DNA of 64,000 nt from Sorex araneus (lineage: Eukaryota; Chordata; Mammalia; Eulipotyphla; Soricidae). The number at the start of each line of letters is the position of its first letter. Position 1 is the first letter of the stretch. Below, in pieces: positions 34,790 through 45,975 of this stretch. The stretch covers positions 326,166,679 through 326,230,678 of the forward strand of contig NC_073303.1 of the NCBI RefSeq assembly GCF_027595985.1. Direction: 5' to 3'. Below the pieces are notes generated by a model that was not told the DNA's origin, did not search any database, and worked only from the letters and a program-made list of their open reading frames with translations. A program made the position numbers and the translations under genes.

Positions 34790-35670
34790 AGGGTCAAGAC
34801 CAGGCCGTGGCCACCTGGCGGGGCCAGGACGCGCCCCCCGAAGCCGGGTTGCACTCCGGGACCCGGCTGGCGGCCTGGCGGGGGGTGAGGGGCCCGGAAG
34901 GGTCAAGCAGGGCAAATACCTTCTCCGAGCCCGCCCCCCGGCCCCACTTGGGCATTTCCCCTCGGTTCCCAGACCCTTCCCAGTGCCCCCGCCTCCAGTT
35001 CGCGCTCGGTGGGCCGGGCGTCCCGGGGAGGGGTCTCGGCGGCGGGGGTGTGTCCGGCCGCACTTGGCGGGCCGCGGCCAGAGTCCCCGAGAGAGGCGGC
35101 GGCATGCACGGCGTCGGTGGCGCGGGGCTCGCGCTCCTGGCTTCGCTGCTCTGGGTCTCTGCACGGTGCCAGCACAGAGGTGAGCGCGGGAGCTGCGGGA
35201 CAAAGCCGGCCTGCGGGCTCCAGCCCAGCCGTGTGGCCGAGCCCGGGCTCTGAAGTCCCCGGTCCCCGGCCCCCTGCCCCGCTCCGGCTCTGTCCACTCG
35301 GACGCGGCGGGCTGCGCGGCTGCCCGGGAGTGACGCGCGGGGATGCGGGGTGCGACTGGGAACGGGGGCCGGGGCCGGCGGGCTGGGGTGGGGGTGGGGG
35401 TGGGACCGTCTGTGTCCACCCAGCCCCGGGGCCCCGCTCACGGGTGTCCCGGGCACGGACGCGCCTTCCCGAGGCGGGCCAGCCGCCCCGCCGAGCCGCG
35501 CTCTTTGTGCGCTGCCCCTGTGGCCACTCCGGGCCCTTGCCCTGCGCTGGTCACTCCCGGGGAAAGAAGGCGCCCGCGGAGTGCGGCCTCGCTGCCCTGG
35601 TCCAGAGATGCAGAGCGGATTCTCCACGCTGTGGGTCCCTGCGGAAAAGGGAAAGCCCCAGGACTCCCCT
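34790..35670 (+). promoter_or_regulatory. CpG island promoter and 5' UTR region
   Basis: Composition changes sharply from AT-rich flanks to very GC-rich DNA full of CpG, the only such block in the window. GC-box-like words are present (ctggcggggccagg near 34,815; cccgccccccggcc near 34,929). No TATA box is evident at a sensible distance from the ATG, so transcription probably starts at dispersed sites between about 34.8 and 35.1 kb. Unmethylated islands of this kind normally mark the 5' end of a gene. The long open frames on both strands here reflect the rarity of A/T-rich stop codons in GC-rich DNA. Confidence 0.85.
35104..35179 (+). CDS. First coding exon, signal peptide of an unidentified secreted or membrane protein
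   Basis: The ATG at 35,104 has G at -3 in ggcggcATG. It is followed by 25 codons (a short MHGVGGAG start, a hydrophobic core LALLASLLWVSA, then RCQHR) and one extra base before the junction. The junction GAG|GTGAGC at 35,179/35,180 is a strong splice donor, leaving phase 1. A lone signal-peptide exon with a phase 1 donor is typical of genes whose next exons encode Ig, EGF, CUB, fibronectin or similar extracellular modules. Cleavage could fall after VSA or after ARC. The frame is also open upstream to 34,687, so an earlier start cannot be excluded, but this ATG directly precedes the hydrophobic core. No second exon was found before 64,000, so intron 1 is probably at least 28.8 kb. I do not recognise the protein, and the gene is incomplete in this window. 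Confidence 0.7.
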
Positions 35671-37210
35671 CCTGCAATCTCTTCTCTTTCTCTCCTCTTC
35701 TCTTTTTAACTGTTTTCCCCCTTTTCTCTCTGGGCAGTCATGGTCATTTGTTGAATGCACTCTTCATGCACGCAAATAGTTTATTTTTAAAAGCAAAAGT
35801 GCAGGTTAAAATTCAGTAGCGGGAAGGCGAAATACCCTCGTGGGAAAAGTGTTTCCCCGAGGCTCCGTGCGGGCAGTGAAGCCTGAGGAGACCCCCCCCA
35901 CACCAGTTCCTGGACCCAGCTGGTAGCGCCTTCCTTTCGGGGTGCTCACGCGGAGTCTCCCCCACTTTACCTAGAGTGAGGCGGGAAGACCTTGACTCCC
36001 GTTATTTTGGGGAGAAATGCAAAGTCCTAGACCCTGGCGATGCCCTGAATGTTCCTGTGCCTTCCAGAGCCCGGCGCTGTGGCTGGGGTCTGGAGACAGT
36101 GGGACCGCGTGGGGCTTTCCTGCTTCACCATGAGGCGGGAAGCCACTCGCAGTGCCAGCCTTCAGTCTTTCTCACGGTTCCGTATTTGCCAGTCCCGCCC
36201 CATCAAGCATCACCTTCCTGGCATCTCGAGGGAGTTTTGACATTTAAAAGAAAAAGAAGACGTTTGTGCCCTCTGTACAGAGCACAAATGATTAGTAAAA
36301 TGGTACAGTTTGGTTATTAAATAATCCTGACTTGCATCATGGATGAATTTGGTGGTTATATATTTGAAAGTGCTCATCATTTAGTGTCATTTTCATTAAG
36401 TTCCTTATCATTTACTAATTGTTCTGGTTGTATTAAACTCTCAATCTATATAACCCAATGTTCCTTAGAGATATAAACTATTTAAAGCAAGTGCTACCTA
36501 CTTCTGGATAAAAATGGTGTATTAGCCTACAGCTCTGAAATACGTAGAATTATTGTTGCTTTACAGGTTGACTCATCAATTATTGTTTTAAACAGTCCTT
36601 TGTTTTACCACTAGCTAATTCCAAGTGTAGAAAAAAAGTTTTATGAACAGAAGAAAATTTCTTTCTTTCTCATAAATGAATGACATAGCGTTAAAATTAG
36701 AACATATATATGTATATATTCATTATTTTCTCTAGATGTATCCCCAAGTAAAGACCAATAAAGATGATGGATTTTGGCATTTGGAAACAAGCATATGTGT
36801 AATAAAAACATCATTGCCCAACTCCTATAGAATTTAGGATTTGGCTTACTCCTTTTTTCCCTTTTCCAGACATTGCATATAAAATCTACATCTGTAGTTA
36901 ATCGAGCATGATAGAGAATTCAAATGCAATATAAGTGTGAAATATGTAAATATGAATGATGTAAGTTGCTCTGAGTTCTTGTGCTACCCTTAGAATCCCA
37001 TTGTTTTATAAGCCAATATCAGGACATGTTTATATAATGACTTATTTCAAGGTAATTAACCTTGAGACAACCTATACTTTTATAATAATTCATAAAGCTC
37101 TTAGATATTCACTATCATCTACAGTAACTTTGAAGAGAAAAGGATTATACATGTTCAAGATTTGGGTATTAAATCTATTAAATTTAATTTGGGTATTAAG
37201 TTTACATTGA

Positions 37211-37375
37211 ATTTATTAGCTGTGGGAATTGGAAAAACTACTTAACCTCTCCACACTTTATTTTTGCCATCTGTAAAGTGGGAATAATAACAGTATTTCC
37301 TGGGGAAGACTATCAATGATAAAGTGAAACAGTGTAAGAAGTGCTTCCAGTAGATTCTTATACAGAGTTCTCTTG
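37211..37375 (+). repeat. MIR
   Basis: Good word order for MIR: attagctgtgggaattgg, actacttaacctctcc, catctgtaaagtgggaataat, then gtgtaagaagtgcttcc. Confidence 0.8.
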
Positions 37376-37493
37376 CTGTAAATATTTTCTACAAACATTA
37401 TCATTTTCTTACACTGAACCTTAGGGAAGCTCTCTGTGAGCTTTATTCTCTGGAATCCTCTAGAAAATTGGAGTCAGAATTGATGTCAAATAG

Positions 37494-37625
37494 CCTTGGG
37501 CTCAGACCTACTTTGATGAGCCCCAATGCTGCATAAATTTCTTAACATTTTTGAATGTCAGTTTTTCTTTCTATAAAATGAATAAGATTGATGTGATTAA
37601 ATAATATGTGAAAAATACTGGTACT
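37494..37625 (+). repeat. MIR
   Basis: Diverged MIR: ccttgggctcagacctac, aatttcttaacatttttgaatg, then tctataaaatgaataag. Confidence 0.6.
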
Positions 37626-38490
37626 ACTTTGGGCATGCCATGTTATAGTGTTGAAATCGTATGTTCCATCATGATGACTGTTGCTGTTTGCTTTGTCATG
37701 TCTGATCACCATCCAATATCATAGTCACCCACCCCCTACATTGCCCAATTCATTTAGTTAAGACTTATTAATTTCTATCAGTTTGTCTCCTATATTTTTG
37801 TTCCCACTAAGGATGAAACTCAGAAATTTTTCCTCCCTGTCTAATATGTGAACAGGTCTTCCTTCTCCTGATGGTAACTTGTTAGCTTGGTCTAACACCT
37901 CCCAAACCCTTCAGTTCACAATATACTGCACCAAATGATACTGCATCGTGCCGTGACTTATCTCTCACACACACCTGCACCTCTTCATAGCTACCAGCAT
38001 TTCCAGGTGCAGGGACTATTCGGTGCAGACTATTTCACTGAGCCTCTGGGACATTTTCCCAGTCTCCTCAATACTAACGTATTTATTAGGTGTCCTTCCA
38101 TGGATTCCAGAAACTTGGTCTTCCAAATGCTCTTGTTGAACTTATTCTGGTGAACTCTGAGTGAGCAATGAGCTCAACAGTCTGTCTCATCTACTGGCTT
38201 GCATTTTTTGTGGGCAAAGCTGGTTTCCATCTCCTGTTCATTGCTTTGCAGTATTCCTGGTAGTCAGAGCCACATATCTTAGTTGAGCCAGATTGAAGTC
38301 AATGTCTTTTTTCCTGGGTCAGGTATATGCATAAAATATTATTGAGTAGGTAATCCATCCCTGTGGTCCCCAAATTCAAAAAGTACCAAAGAATCTCCAG
38401 ATAAGTGTTTTGGTTTTGCTATCTTCCTTTGAGGGAATCTATATTTCAGTTTCCTGAGTGTCTTTCAATGGATGCTCCTTCATATAGCAT

Positions 38491-38684
38491 TTTATTTATT
38501 TATTTATTATTTATTTATTTTGATTTGGAGGTTATACCTAGTGTACTCAGGGCTTACTCCTGCCTCTGCACTCAGGGATCACTCTTGTCAGTGCTTGGGG
38601 AACCCTATGGGGTGCTGGGAATCAAACCTGGGTCAGATGCATGCAAGGAAAATGTCTTCTTCACTGTACTACTTCTCCAGCCCC
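38491..38684 (-). mobile_element. SINE, type A, antisense
   Basis: Reversed tail as (TTTA)n at 38,491-38,520, a diverged body, and reversed head ctacttctccagcccc. Confidence 0.88.
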
Positions 38685-39005
38685 TCATATAAAATTTAAG
38701 CAAGCTCCTTCATGAAGCTGCTTCTCTCCTAATAGTACCAGGGAGGCGCATTGTGTTCTCACAGACATGGAACATGATTTCTCACTTCACTGCTCTACTG
38801 CCACACTGACCCGCTGCAGCATATTAATCTGTCACTTACTGAAACTACTTGTAACTTTTTCACTTTTCAGACTTGTCTCCTCCACATGGTCTTTGAAAGA
38901 AAGGTATTAGTTTCCTCGATTTGGGGGATTTTAGAGACCATAAACTAATTTCTTCACATTGCACACCTCCTTTAAGTATTATTTACCATAGCATCAGTAT
39001 GCTAC

Positions 39006-39180
39006 TTTTTTTTTTCCTTTTTGAGTCACACCTGGCAATGCACAGGGGTTACTCCTGGCTCTGCACTCAGGAATTACCCCTGGCGGTGCTCAGGGGACCA
39101 TATGGGATGCTGGGAATCGAACCCGGGTCTGCCGTGTGCAAGGCAAAATGCCCTACCTGCTGTGCTATCGCTCCAGCCCC
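39006..39180 (-). mobile_element. SINE, type A, antisense, well preserved
   Basis: Poly-T, gagtcacacctggcaatgc and reversed head gctatcgctccagcccc. The short duplication tatgctac lies at 38,998-39,005 and 39,183-39,190. Confidence 0.95.
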
Positions 39181-39190
39181 AATATGCTAC

Positions 39191-40638
39191 GTTTAAGTTA
39201 TGAGAAATTAAAAAATATGTATCCATCAGGAGAAGATGTAGATAAGTCAGGTTAGAAATGGTTCTAGCAGTTAGAAATTATGCATTATTTACTTTACCAA
39301 TAAGTTTGATCTGTATTTTGAACACCTAGGCTAGACACAGAAAGACCTAATTAAGAAAATCATTTCTGATAATGTTAAACCTGCACCATGAAGATAAAAA
39401 AAAAAAAAGCCAGAGAGAACTCTTGATCTTAGAACTTCACTGAAGTTTTTTTTTTCATAGTTCTCAGGAATGTTTGGATGAGCAAGATAAACCAGTCTCC
39501 TAAGGAAAATACATTGTTTATATACTAGTTGTCAATGAAAAGATTACTTCTAAATAGATTTCTAAATATATTCATATATATTTGTGTGCAGCTGAATAAA
39601 TAAATGCATTTTGAAAAAAATGAGAAAAAAAATCTTTGATAGAAGTAATTTAGTGAAGGTCATGAACTGAGGCTCTGTAAGCGCATGCCTGGCGGGGTGC
39701 AGGTTCAGCAGCAAAGCCCAGATTGTAGCTGGGTTCACTGCATTTTCATGTCCTTTCTATGGAGAGCAATAGTCAGTGTCCAGCGTTACCGTTTATTTAG
39801 TAGCTCAGAGTCCTCCTGGAGCCTTTGTTTTCTCAGAGGCTGATCTGGAGAGCTTTCTTTGGGTTAACTAGTTCCCACTGAGCTTGAGGCTTGCTTGGGG
39901 GCAAGAGACAGACAATGGAGTCAGTGAGATTCCAAATCAGTTCAGTGGATAACATTCTTGCTAGATAAGCAGTTACCAGTTCAGTGTTCATCAGAAACTG
40001 AGGATAGAAACACGCAAGATTGTGGGATTGTGATTTCAGCATGTTTGTGCATTAAAAAAATTTTTTTTTTCTTTTTGAATCAACCATTTGAAGTTTGAAT
40101 CTCTTCATTCTGAAGATATCTTTGAAGTCTGATCTGTTGGCTCAGCAGGCAGTAGGACTTACATTCTTGTGCCAGAGAACCTCCTGCAATTGCTGGTGGG
40201 AACGTCAAATTTAGATCAATGTGTATTTATGGAAAGTGCCATCTTTTCCCATCCCCAAAGTATTTCCTGCATTTTGTTTCATTGCTTCATAATTTCCTGC
40301 CAGAACCCCAGGAAATCCCCTCTAAGAAAGAAGATGCTTTTTAGCAGATCATTTTTAGTTTAAAGAGAACATGTAGAAAAATGTAGACAAAAACCTCACT
40401 CCATAGTGATGATTATTAGTGATTATATTAACACAGGTCTAAAGTGCCTTCCAACCTTTTCTTAATGAATCCAGGAAAGGTCATTCTCTGGTGATGACCA
40501 GAACAGGAATTCTATATGCTGATGGCTTGCTTCCATGTTTTTTTCTGTTCATGACATTCTTTCAGTTAACTTGGCATTATCTTCCTTTTCTTTGCTTTTT
40601 TTTGGTGATCCCTTATGCAAATTGATAATCTAGATCTT
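39191..40638. other. Unique intronic DNA
   Basis: Nothing recognised beyond short A and T runs. Confidence 0.4.
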
Positions 40639-40850
40639 TGGGAGGGGGGGTGGGAGTTAGGTCATAGCCAGCTGTACTCAGGATTTACTCCTGGCTCTGT
40701 GCTCAGGAATTGTTCCTGGTGATACTTGGGGATCAAACAAAGTTTTCGAGACAGATCCTCTCAATTTTTGATTTTTCCTTTTTAAAAAAAGGGTTGTGTG
40801 TGTATGTGTGTATGTGTGTGTGTGTGAGAGAGAGAGGGTGAGAAAGAGAG
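40639..40850 (-). repeat. Antisense SINE remnant followed by TG/AG microsatellite
   Basis: Bases 40,639-40,760 are a type A remnant (gctgtactcaggatttactcctgg). Bases 40,794-40,850 are (TG)n passing into (AG)n. Confidence 0.75.
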
Positions 40851-40933
40851 AGCATGCAAAAACAAGAAAGTATTGTTTTACCTTATTAGCATAGCAAACA
40901 TTCACCATCTAAGTGACCATAGCCAACCACTTT

Positions 40934-41480
40934 TCTTTAAAAATTTTTATTTCATTGAATCACCGTGACAAAAGTTACAAAGCTTTAAGGTTTAAGTCTC
41001 AGTGATATAATGATCAGCCCCCCCATTCCTTCACCAGTGCCCCTGTTCCCCCACCAAGGACCCCAGTATACCCCCTCCCACAACCCCCCACCGCACCTGA
41101 GTGGCCAATGATCTTCACTTTATTCTCTCTATACTTTGGATACATTCAATATTTCAACAGAGAACTGACTATTATTATTGGGAATTTTCCCCCAACAATC
41201 AAACCTGCTGAAAAGGCATCATTTGATAGTTTGTTTTCCATTGCTGAGAATGAAGATTATAGGAGCTTATAGGTTTTGGATTTCTGTTGTTTTAGCTCAG
41301 TTTGCAGTCTAGATGCATTTCTATAAGTCTCTGGGTGCCAAAATGGGTTAGTAGAACCTCCCGGATCATAGTCTTTAAGGAGCAGAGGGACCATGTCGTG
41401 TGTGGCTGCTCCGGATCTCATCTGGGCTAAGGGCGTGCCGGTAATACTCCTATCCCATAATCTGCCTCTGGTGCTAGCAT
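40934..41480 (-). mobile_element. L1 3' UTR, antisense
   Basis: Read on the minus strand it parallels the 3' end of the L1 at 59.4-60.4 kb: tcattctcagcaatggaaaac, ccttttcagcaggtttgatt, ttgaaatattgaatgt, a G-rich block, aagctttgtaac and gtgattcaatg with an A-rich tail. Confidence 0.9.
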
Positions 41481-41958
41481 CCTCTTATTTAATATAGTCC
41501 CATGCCACAGACTTGTGTTGCCGAAATATTATCTTCCTAATGTGAACCTATGCTTCATGGGATCCCAGATCCTTCCCACTGCCACTACACTTTGTAATCT
41601 TTCCAAATCCCAAACTAAGTAGCCCTTATCCACACCTTTCTTTATTCTGGACATCTTCCTCTCTAGTTGCAAGCAGCATATTGATATTCAGCTGCACATT
41701 TTCCCCCATGTTATTCACTCACCTAAATTGCACCCCTGTTTCCACCTAAAATCTATCCCAATAACTCAAGCACTGCCTGCAATTTATGGTCCCAGGGGCA
41801 GCCTTGCAATTAGGACCTTAATCAACTTTCCCTCCTCTGAATTTGCGATGTATTTTGTGATAACTGGGGGTTCCCACCCAGCCAGAGTTGCCATATACCC
41901 TTCTTTTTCCCAGTATAACCCCAGTCAAAAAAAAAAAAAAGGAAGAACAAGGGGCATT

Positions 41959-42115
41959 TGGGGATAGGAAAGATCTCTCAGTGGTAAAGCACAAGTTTAG
42001 CATGTGTGACGTCTGAGTTTGGTCCCTGTACCACACAGATCCCTGAGCACTGCACTACACACTAGCATCACCTGGACTCTCCAGTACCACTGAGTGGGGC
42101 CCCTTATATCAAAAA
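41959..42115 (+). mobile_element. SINE, type A, old (left arm of an inverted pair)
   Basis: ggggataggaaagatctctc, then ccacacagatccctgagcac and an end at caaaaaagggg. Confidence 0.7.
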
Positions 42116-42118
42116 AGG

Positions 42119-42269
42119 GGCTTTTCTGTGGGAGCACACCATGAAGTGCTCAGGGCTTACTCCTGGCTCTGAGCTCAGGGATCACTTCTGGTGGTGGCTT
42201 GGGAATTGAACCCGGGTGGCGTGCATGAAAGGCAAGTTCCCTACTAGCTATATTGCTGCTCTGGTCCTG
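42119..42269 (-). mobile_element. SINE, type A, antisense (right arm of an inverted pair)
   Basis: Reversed body (gtgctcagggcttactcctgg) and reversed head tattgctgctctggtcc. The two copies lie tail to tail with almost no spacer. Confidence 0.8.
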
Positions 42270-43256
42270 CTGAAAAGGGCATTTTTATTCCAAAGAGCAC
42301 AGTCTTAGCTCTCACCATTTCCTTTAGCACAGAGGTAACGTGGGTCTAGTGAACTGTTGGCTGTGGGATAGTAAGGCCTGCAGACACACCAGAGACTTTG
42401 GGGTTGCCTTAGCAACCAGAAGACACCCATTGTCTAGCTTGCAAATCTAGTCCTGAACCCTGGCCCTACTCTGGGCATGAAGTTTTCCCACTGCCCGGAT
42501 TTTATAGAACTCACTTGATTGGCTACCCTCTTGGCTCATGCTCTCCTGGTCACCCTGTGACATAAAGGTGGTTGTGCACACCTCCGTGTGGGGGCTTCCG
42601 GTATGTGGAACATGCATGCAGCAGTGAAGTTGCTACTGGAAAGTTCCTTCTTCATGGCCTCGAAGCCTCTTGTCCAGTGTTTGTCCCTGCAGGTGCTCAT
42701 TGCCTGTATTGCCGCACACTTATTAGAACACAGTTCCTACTTTGCTGACTTGATCCCTCACAAAGGTTCTTTTTTTTTTATATTCAAACATTTATTGAAT
42801 GAATAAATTTAATACATTTGCTTATCTGTAGATTCTGTTTCCTAGAAAAACATAAGGAAAAAATCAGAGAAGACTGTAAAATGAAGGAAAGAATGTTAAT
42901 TATAAATATTATAGTCATAATATCTAAAGTCCAGTTCATACAAATAAATAGCATAGGTTAAAATTTTAATTTATGGTTATAAATAAAATCTAATTTTATA
43001 TTTATGACTGAGAACTACTAATGACAATGGAAGGCTAACCACACCCAAAAAATCATAATGAAGAAGTAGGAATGTGTGCCATGATAATTAATTATAAGAG
43101 AAATCCATAATCCTACTGAGAGAAAATAATGAACAGTATTTGGTAAAAAAGGAGGCAAGAGAGAATAAGAGAGTGAGAGAGAAAAGAGAGGACAAAGTGT
43201 AAGAACATACTGATAAAATTAGTCTACAATCTCTTGATTGGTTGATTACATTCTTC
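42270..43256. other. Unique intronic DNA
   Basis: Nothing recognised. AT-rich from 42.78 kb. Confidence 0.4.
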
Positions 43257-43635
43257 TTTTTTTTAATTAATTTATTTATTTTTAATTAGTGAATCACCAT
43301 GAGGGCACATTTACAGATTTATACACTTTTGTGCTTATACTTCCCTCATACAAAGTTCGGGAACCCATCCCTTCACCAGTGCCCATTCTCCACCACCCGT
43401 AAACCCAGCATCCCTCCTACCCTCCCCAATCCCATCTCCCCCCACCCCACCCTGCCACTGTGGCAGGGCATTCCCTTCTGTTCTCTCTCTCTAATTAGCT
43501 GTTGTGGTTTGCAATAAAGGTGTTGAGTGGCCACTGTGCTCAGTCTCTAGCCCTCATTCAGCCCACAACTCCCTTCCCCCACATGGCCTTCGACTACATT
43601 ATAGTTGGTGATCCCTTCTTTGAGTTGCCCTTTCC
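43257..43635 (-). mobile_element. L1 3' UTR, antisense
   Basis: Reversed A-rich tail, gtgaatcaccatgagggc, tcccttcaccagtgcccattctcc and a C-rich run. Closely similar to the copy starting at 44,127, so the two belong to one subfamily. Confidence 0.93.
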
Positions 43636-43954
43636 CCACAAAAGTTCTTTTTTTTTAAGAATTCTCCTGATTAAATGCGACAGTGAGACTCCCATGCATT
43701 TTGAAATAATACATAGTTGTGTAATTTGGATGAATTGAATTATTTTTTCATTCTATAGTTAATCATTGCAATTTATTATATGTGTCTCATTTGAAGGGAA
43801 TATTTGATGCGACTCCTTTTCTCTTCTAAGCTTTCAAAGTAAATAAGCCAAGGAACCTTTTTCTAGGCACTTCTCTTGATTCAATCTCCAACATCTCCGG
43901 TCCAGTAACACTCAAGTCATGCAGTACTTATTCACCTCTCCTTTTCCACTCTTG

Positions 43955-44116
43955 TTTTTTTTTTTTTTGCTTTTTGGGTCACACCCGGCGATGCACAGGG
44001 ATTATTTCTGGCTCTGCACTCAGGAATTATCCCTGGTGGTGCTCAGGGGACCATATGGGATGCTGGGAATCAAACCCAGGTCGGCCACATGCAAGGCAAA
44101 TGCCTGCTTCAGCCCC
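43955..44116 (-). mobile_element. SINE, type A, antisense
   Basis: Poly-T, tttgggtcacacccggcg and a truncated reversed head (gcctgcttcagcccc). The short duplication ccactcttg lies at 43,946-43,954 and 44,118-44,126. Confidence 0.93.
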
Positions 44117-44126
44117 ACCACTCTTG

Positions 44127-44905
44127 TTTTTTTTTTTTAATTAATAGTTTATTTTTAATTAGTGAGTCAACATGAGGGTACAGTTACAGATTTATACATT
44201 TTTGTGCTCATGTTTCCCCCATACAAAGTTCGATAACCCATCCCTTCACCAGTGCCCATTCTCCACCACCAGTAAACCCAACATCCCTCCCACCCTCCCC
44301 AGTCCCGTTTCCCCCCACCCCACACTGCCACTATGGCAGGGTATTCCCTTTTGTTCTCTCTCTCTGATTAGGTGTTGTGGTTTGCAATAAAGGTGTTGAG
44401 TGGCCATTGTGTTCAGTCTCTAGTCTATATTCGGCCCACATCATCTTTCCCCCACATGACCTCCAACCACATTTTACTTGGTGTTCCCTTCTCTGAGTTG
44501 CCCAGAATGAGAGACCAGCCTCCAAGCCATGGAGACAACCTCCTGGTACTTATTTCTACTATTCTTGGGTGTTAGTCTTATAGTCTATTATTCTATATTC
44601 CACAGATGAGTGCAATCTTTCTATGTCTTTCTCTCTCTTTCTGACTCATTTCACTCAACATAACACTCTCCATGTTGATCCACTTATATGCAACCGTCAT
44701 GACCTCATTCTTTCTAACAGCTGCATAGTATTCCACCGTATAGATGTACCAGAGTTTCTTCAACCAGTCATCTGTTCTAGGGCACTCGGGTTTTTTCCAG
44801 ATTCTGGCTATTGTAAACAGTGCTGCGATGAACATATAAGTGCAGATGTCATTTCGACTATACTTTTTGGCTTTTCTGGGATATATTCCCAGCAGTGCCA
44901 CCACT
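44127..44905 (-). mobile_element. L1 3' end with ORF2 C-terminus, antisense
   Basis: The 3' UTR occupies 44,127 to about 44,590. A minus-strand frame at 44,593-44,904 encodes the C-terminal part of the L1 ORF2 reverse-transcriptase protein (LLGIYP near its start, then MFIAALFTIARIW, DDWLKKLWYIYTVEYYAAV). The element is 5'-truncated just before this, so it cannot move by itself. Confidence 0.93.
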
Positions 44906-45129
44906 CCTGTTTTTTAATTGCCCATCAGTCGTGTACTCTTTCTGGACTCTTTCAGAAGGTTTTTTAAAAAGTCTTCAGTGTTTGGTTTATGGTTTCCCCT
45001 TTAGCTCCACCCATCAAAATAAGAAACATTCTTTCTTCTACAACCCTAGCACCCTTTACATAAGCTCCAGACACATACCATGGACACTCACAACACATGT
45101 CCCCACCCCAATCGCATAAACACCACATA

Positions 45130-45335
45130 CACACACCTCAGACCAGAAAATATACATAACCTAATACACACCACACACCCAATGCACACACACAATTGAC
45201 TTTGCAAACAAGCTTCCAGCTACAGCACACACACCACACATGCATACCTCATACCACAAAATATATATAATACAAAATATACCCTCCCCCACCACACACA
45301 CACTGTTGACCTTGCAAAAAAGTTTCCAGCTACAA
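45130..45335. repeat. CA-rich ~105-bp tandem duplication
   Basis: Two degenerate copies (45,130-45,225 and 45,237-45,335). Each runs from cctca/acc...aaaatata through a CA-rich block to gttgac/attgac, tttgca and tttccagctaca. A CA-rich tract precedes them from about 45,060. Confidence 0.8.
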
Positions 45336-45554
45336 GTACATATATATGTGTTGTATTAAATAGCCCCAGAGCTTGAACTAGTCCTGACTCCTTAGATGTT
45401 TGGGGAAAGTTCTGCTAGAAGAGCAAGAGATGAGGGCTTCGTGGCTGAAATGAAGTTTAACGTGGCCACTAAGACAATTTCCTAGGATAACAAAGCTGTC
45501 CTCAAATTTACTCATGAATCAATCAGTGGACTGTGAAGTTGATCCTGTTATCCT

Positions 45555-45975
45555 ATCCCTGTTGAATTACTCCAATGATTTCTCATTCTCTGCTGAGCAG
45601 AACTAACAAGAGGCCCTGTGGTCTGACCCTTCTCAATGTTCACAGCTTTTCGCACTGCTAGGCTTATGTGGACTCTGAATTACTTGTGGTTCCCACGATC
45701 ATCCATGGCTCCCATATAAACTTTGAACTGTGCCCTAACCTACAGGAATCCCTTGATTTCACTTGAGATATTCTGCCTTTGTCTCATCGACCCAGTCATT
45801 TAGTCATTTAGACTTGATTTCTGTCACCATAGTAGTTTGCTTGACACATCTGGCCAGCACTTCATTTTGGAGCTATTTGTTAACTTGCCTGTCTCCCCTT
45901 GAGACAGAGGATTTCATTCTTAATAGTAATAATTAGCACACTGCCTAACATTTATTATTGGTTCTATAAATAGGA
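45555..45975 (+). repeat. L2 LINE 3' end
   Basis: Word order matches the L2 3' end: actccaatgatttctcattc, aagaggccctgtggtctgac, a ctgcctttgtctca segment, ttgcctgtctccccttgag, then agcacactgcctaacat. No open frame. Confidence 0.75.

Larger units (their letters stand above)
35180..38490 (+). other. Start of intron 1, poor in young repeats
   Basis: After the island fades (about 35.67 kb) the DNA is unique and without young SINEs or L1 for about 2.8 kb, the longest such run near the promoter. It holds two MIR relics. A sparse-insertion zone beside a promoter is consistent with regulatory content, but no specific element was identified. Confidence 0.5.

Noticed and set aside
34724..35627. Long minus-strand open frames (231 and 277 codons) across the CpG island
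   Set aside because: Composition is Pro/Arg/Ala/Gly-rich and low in complexity, typical of stop-poor GC-rich DNA. There is no family resemblance, and the + strand exon explains the island.
35009..35819. Long + strand open frames (up to 256 codons) running through and past the exon 1 donor
   Set aside because: These run in other frames and across the predicted intron start in CpG-rich DNA. No motif or start context supports them.
45060..45335. CRISPR-like or satellite array
   Set aside because: There are only two degenerate CA-rich copies, in a mammalian nuclear sequence with no regular spacing.
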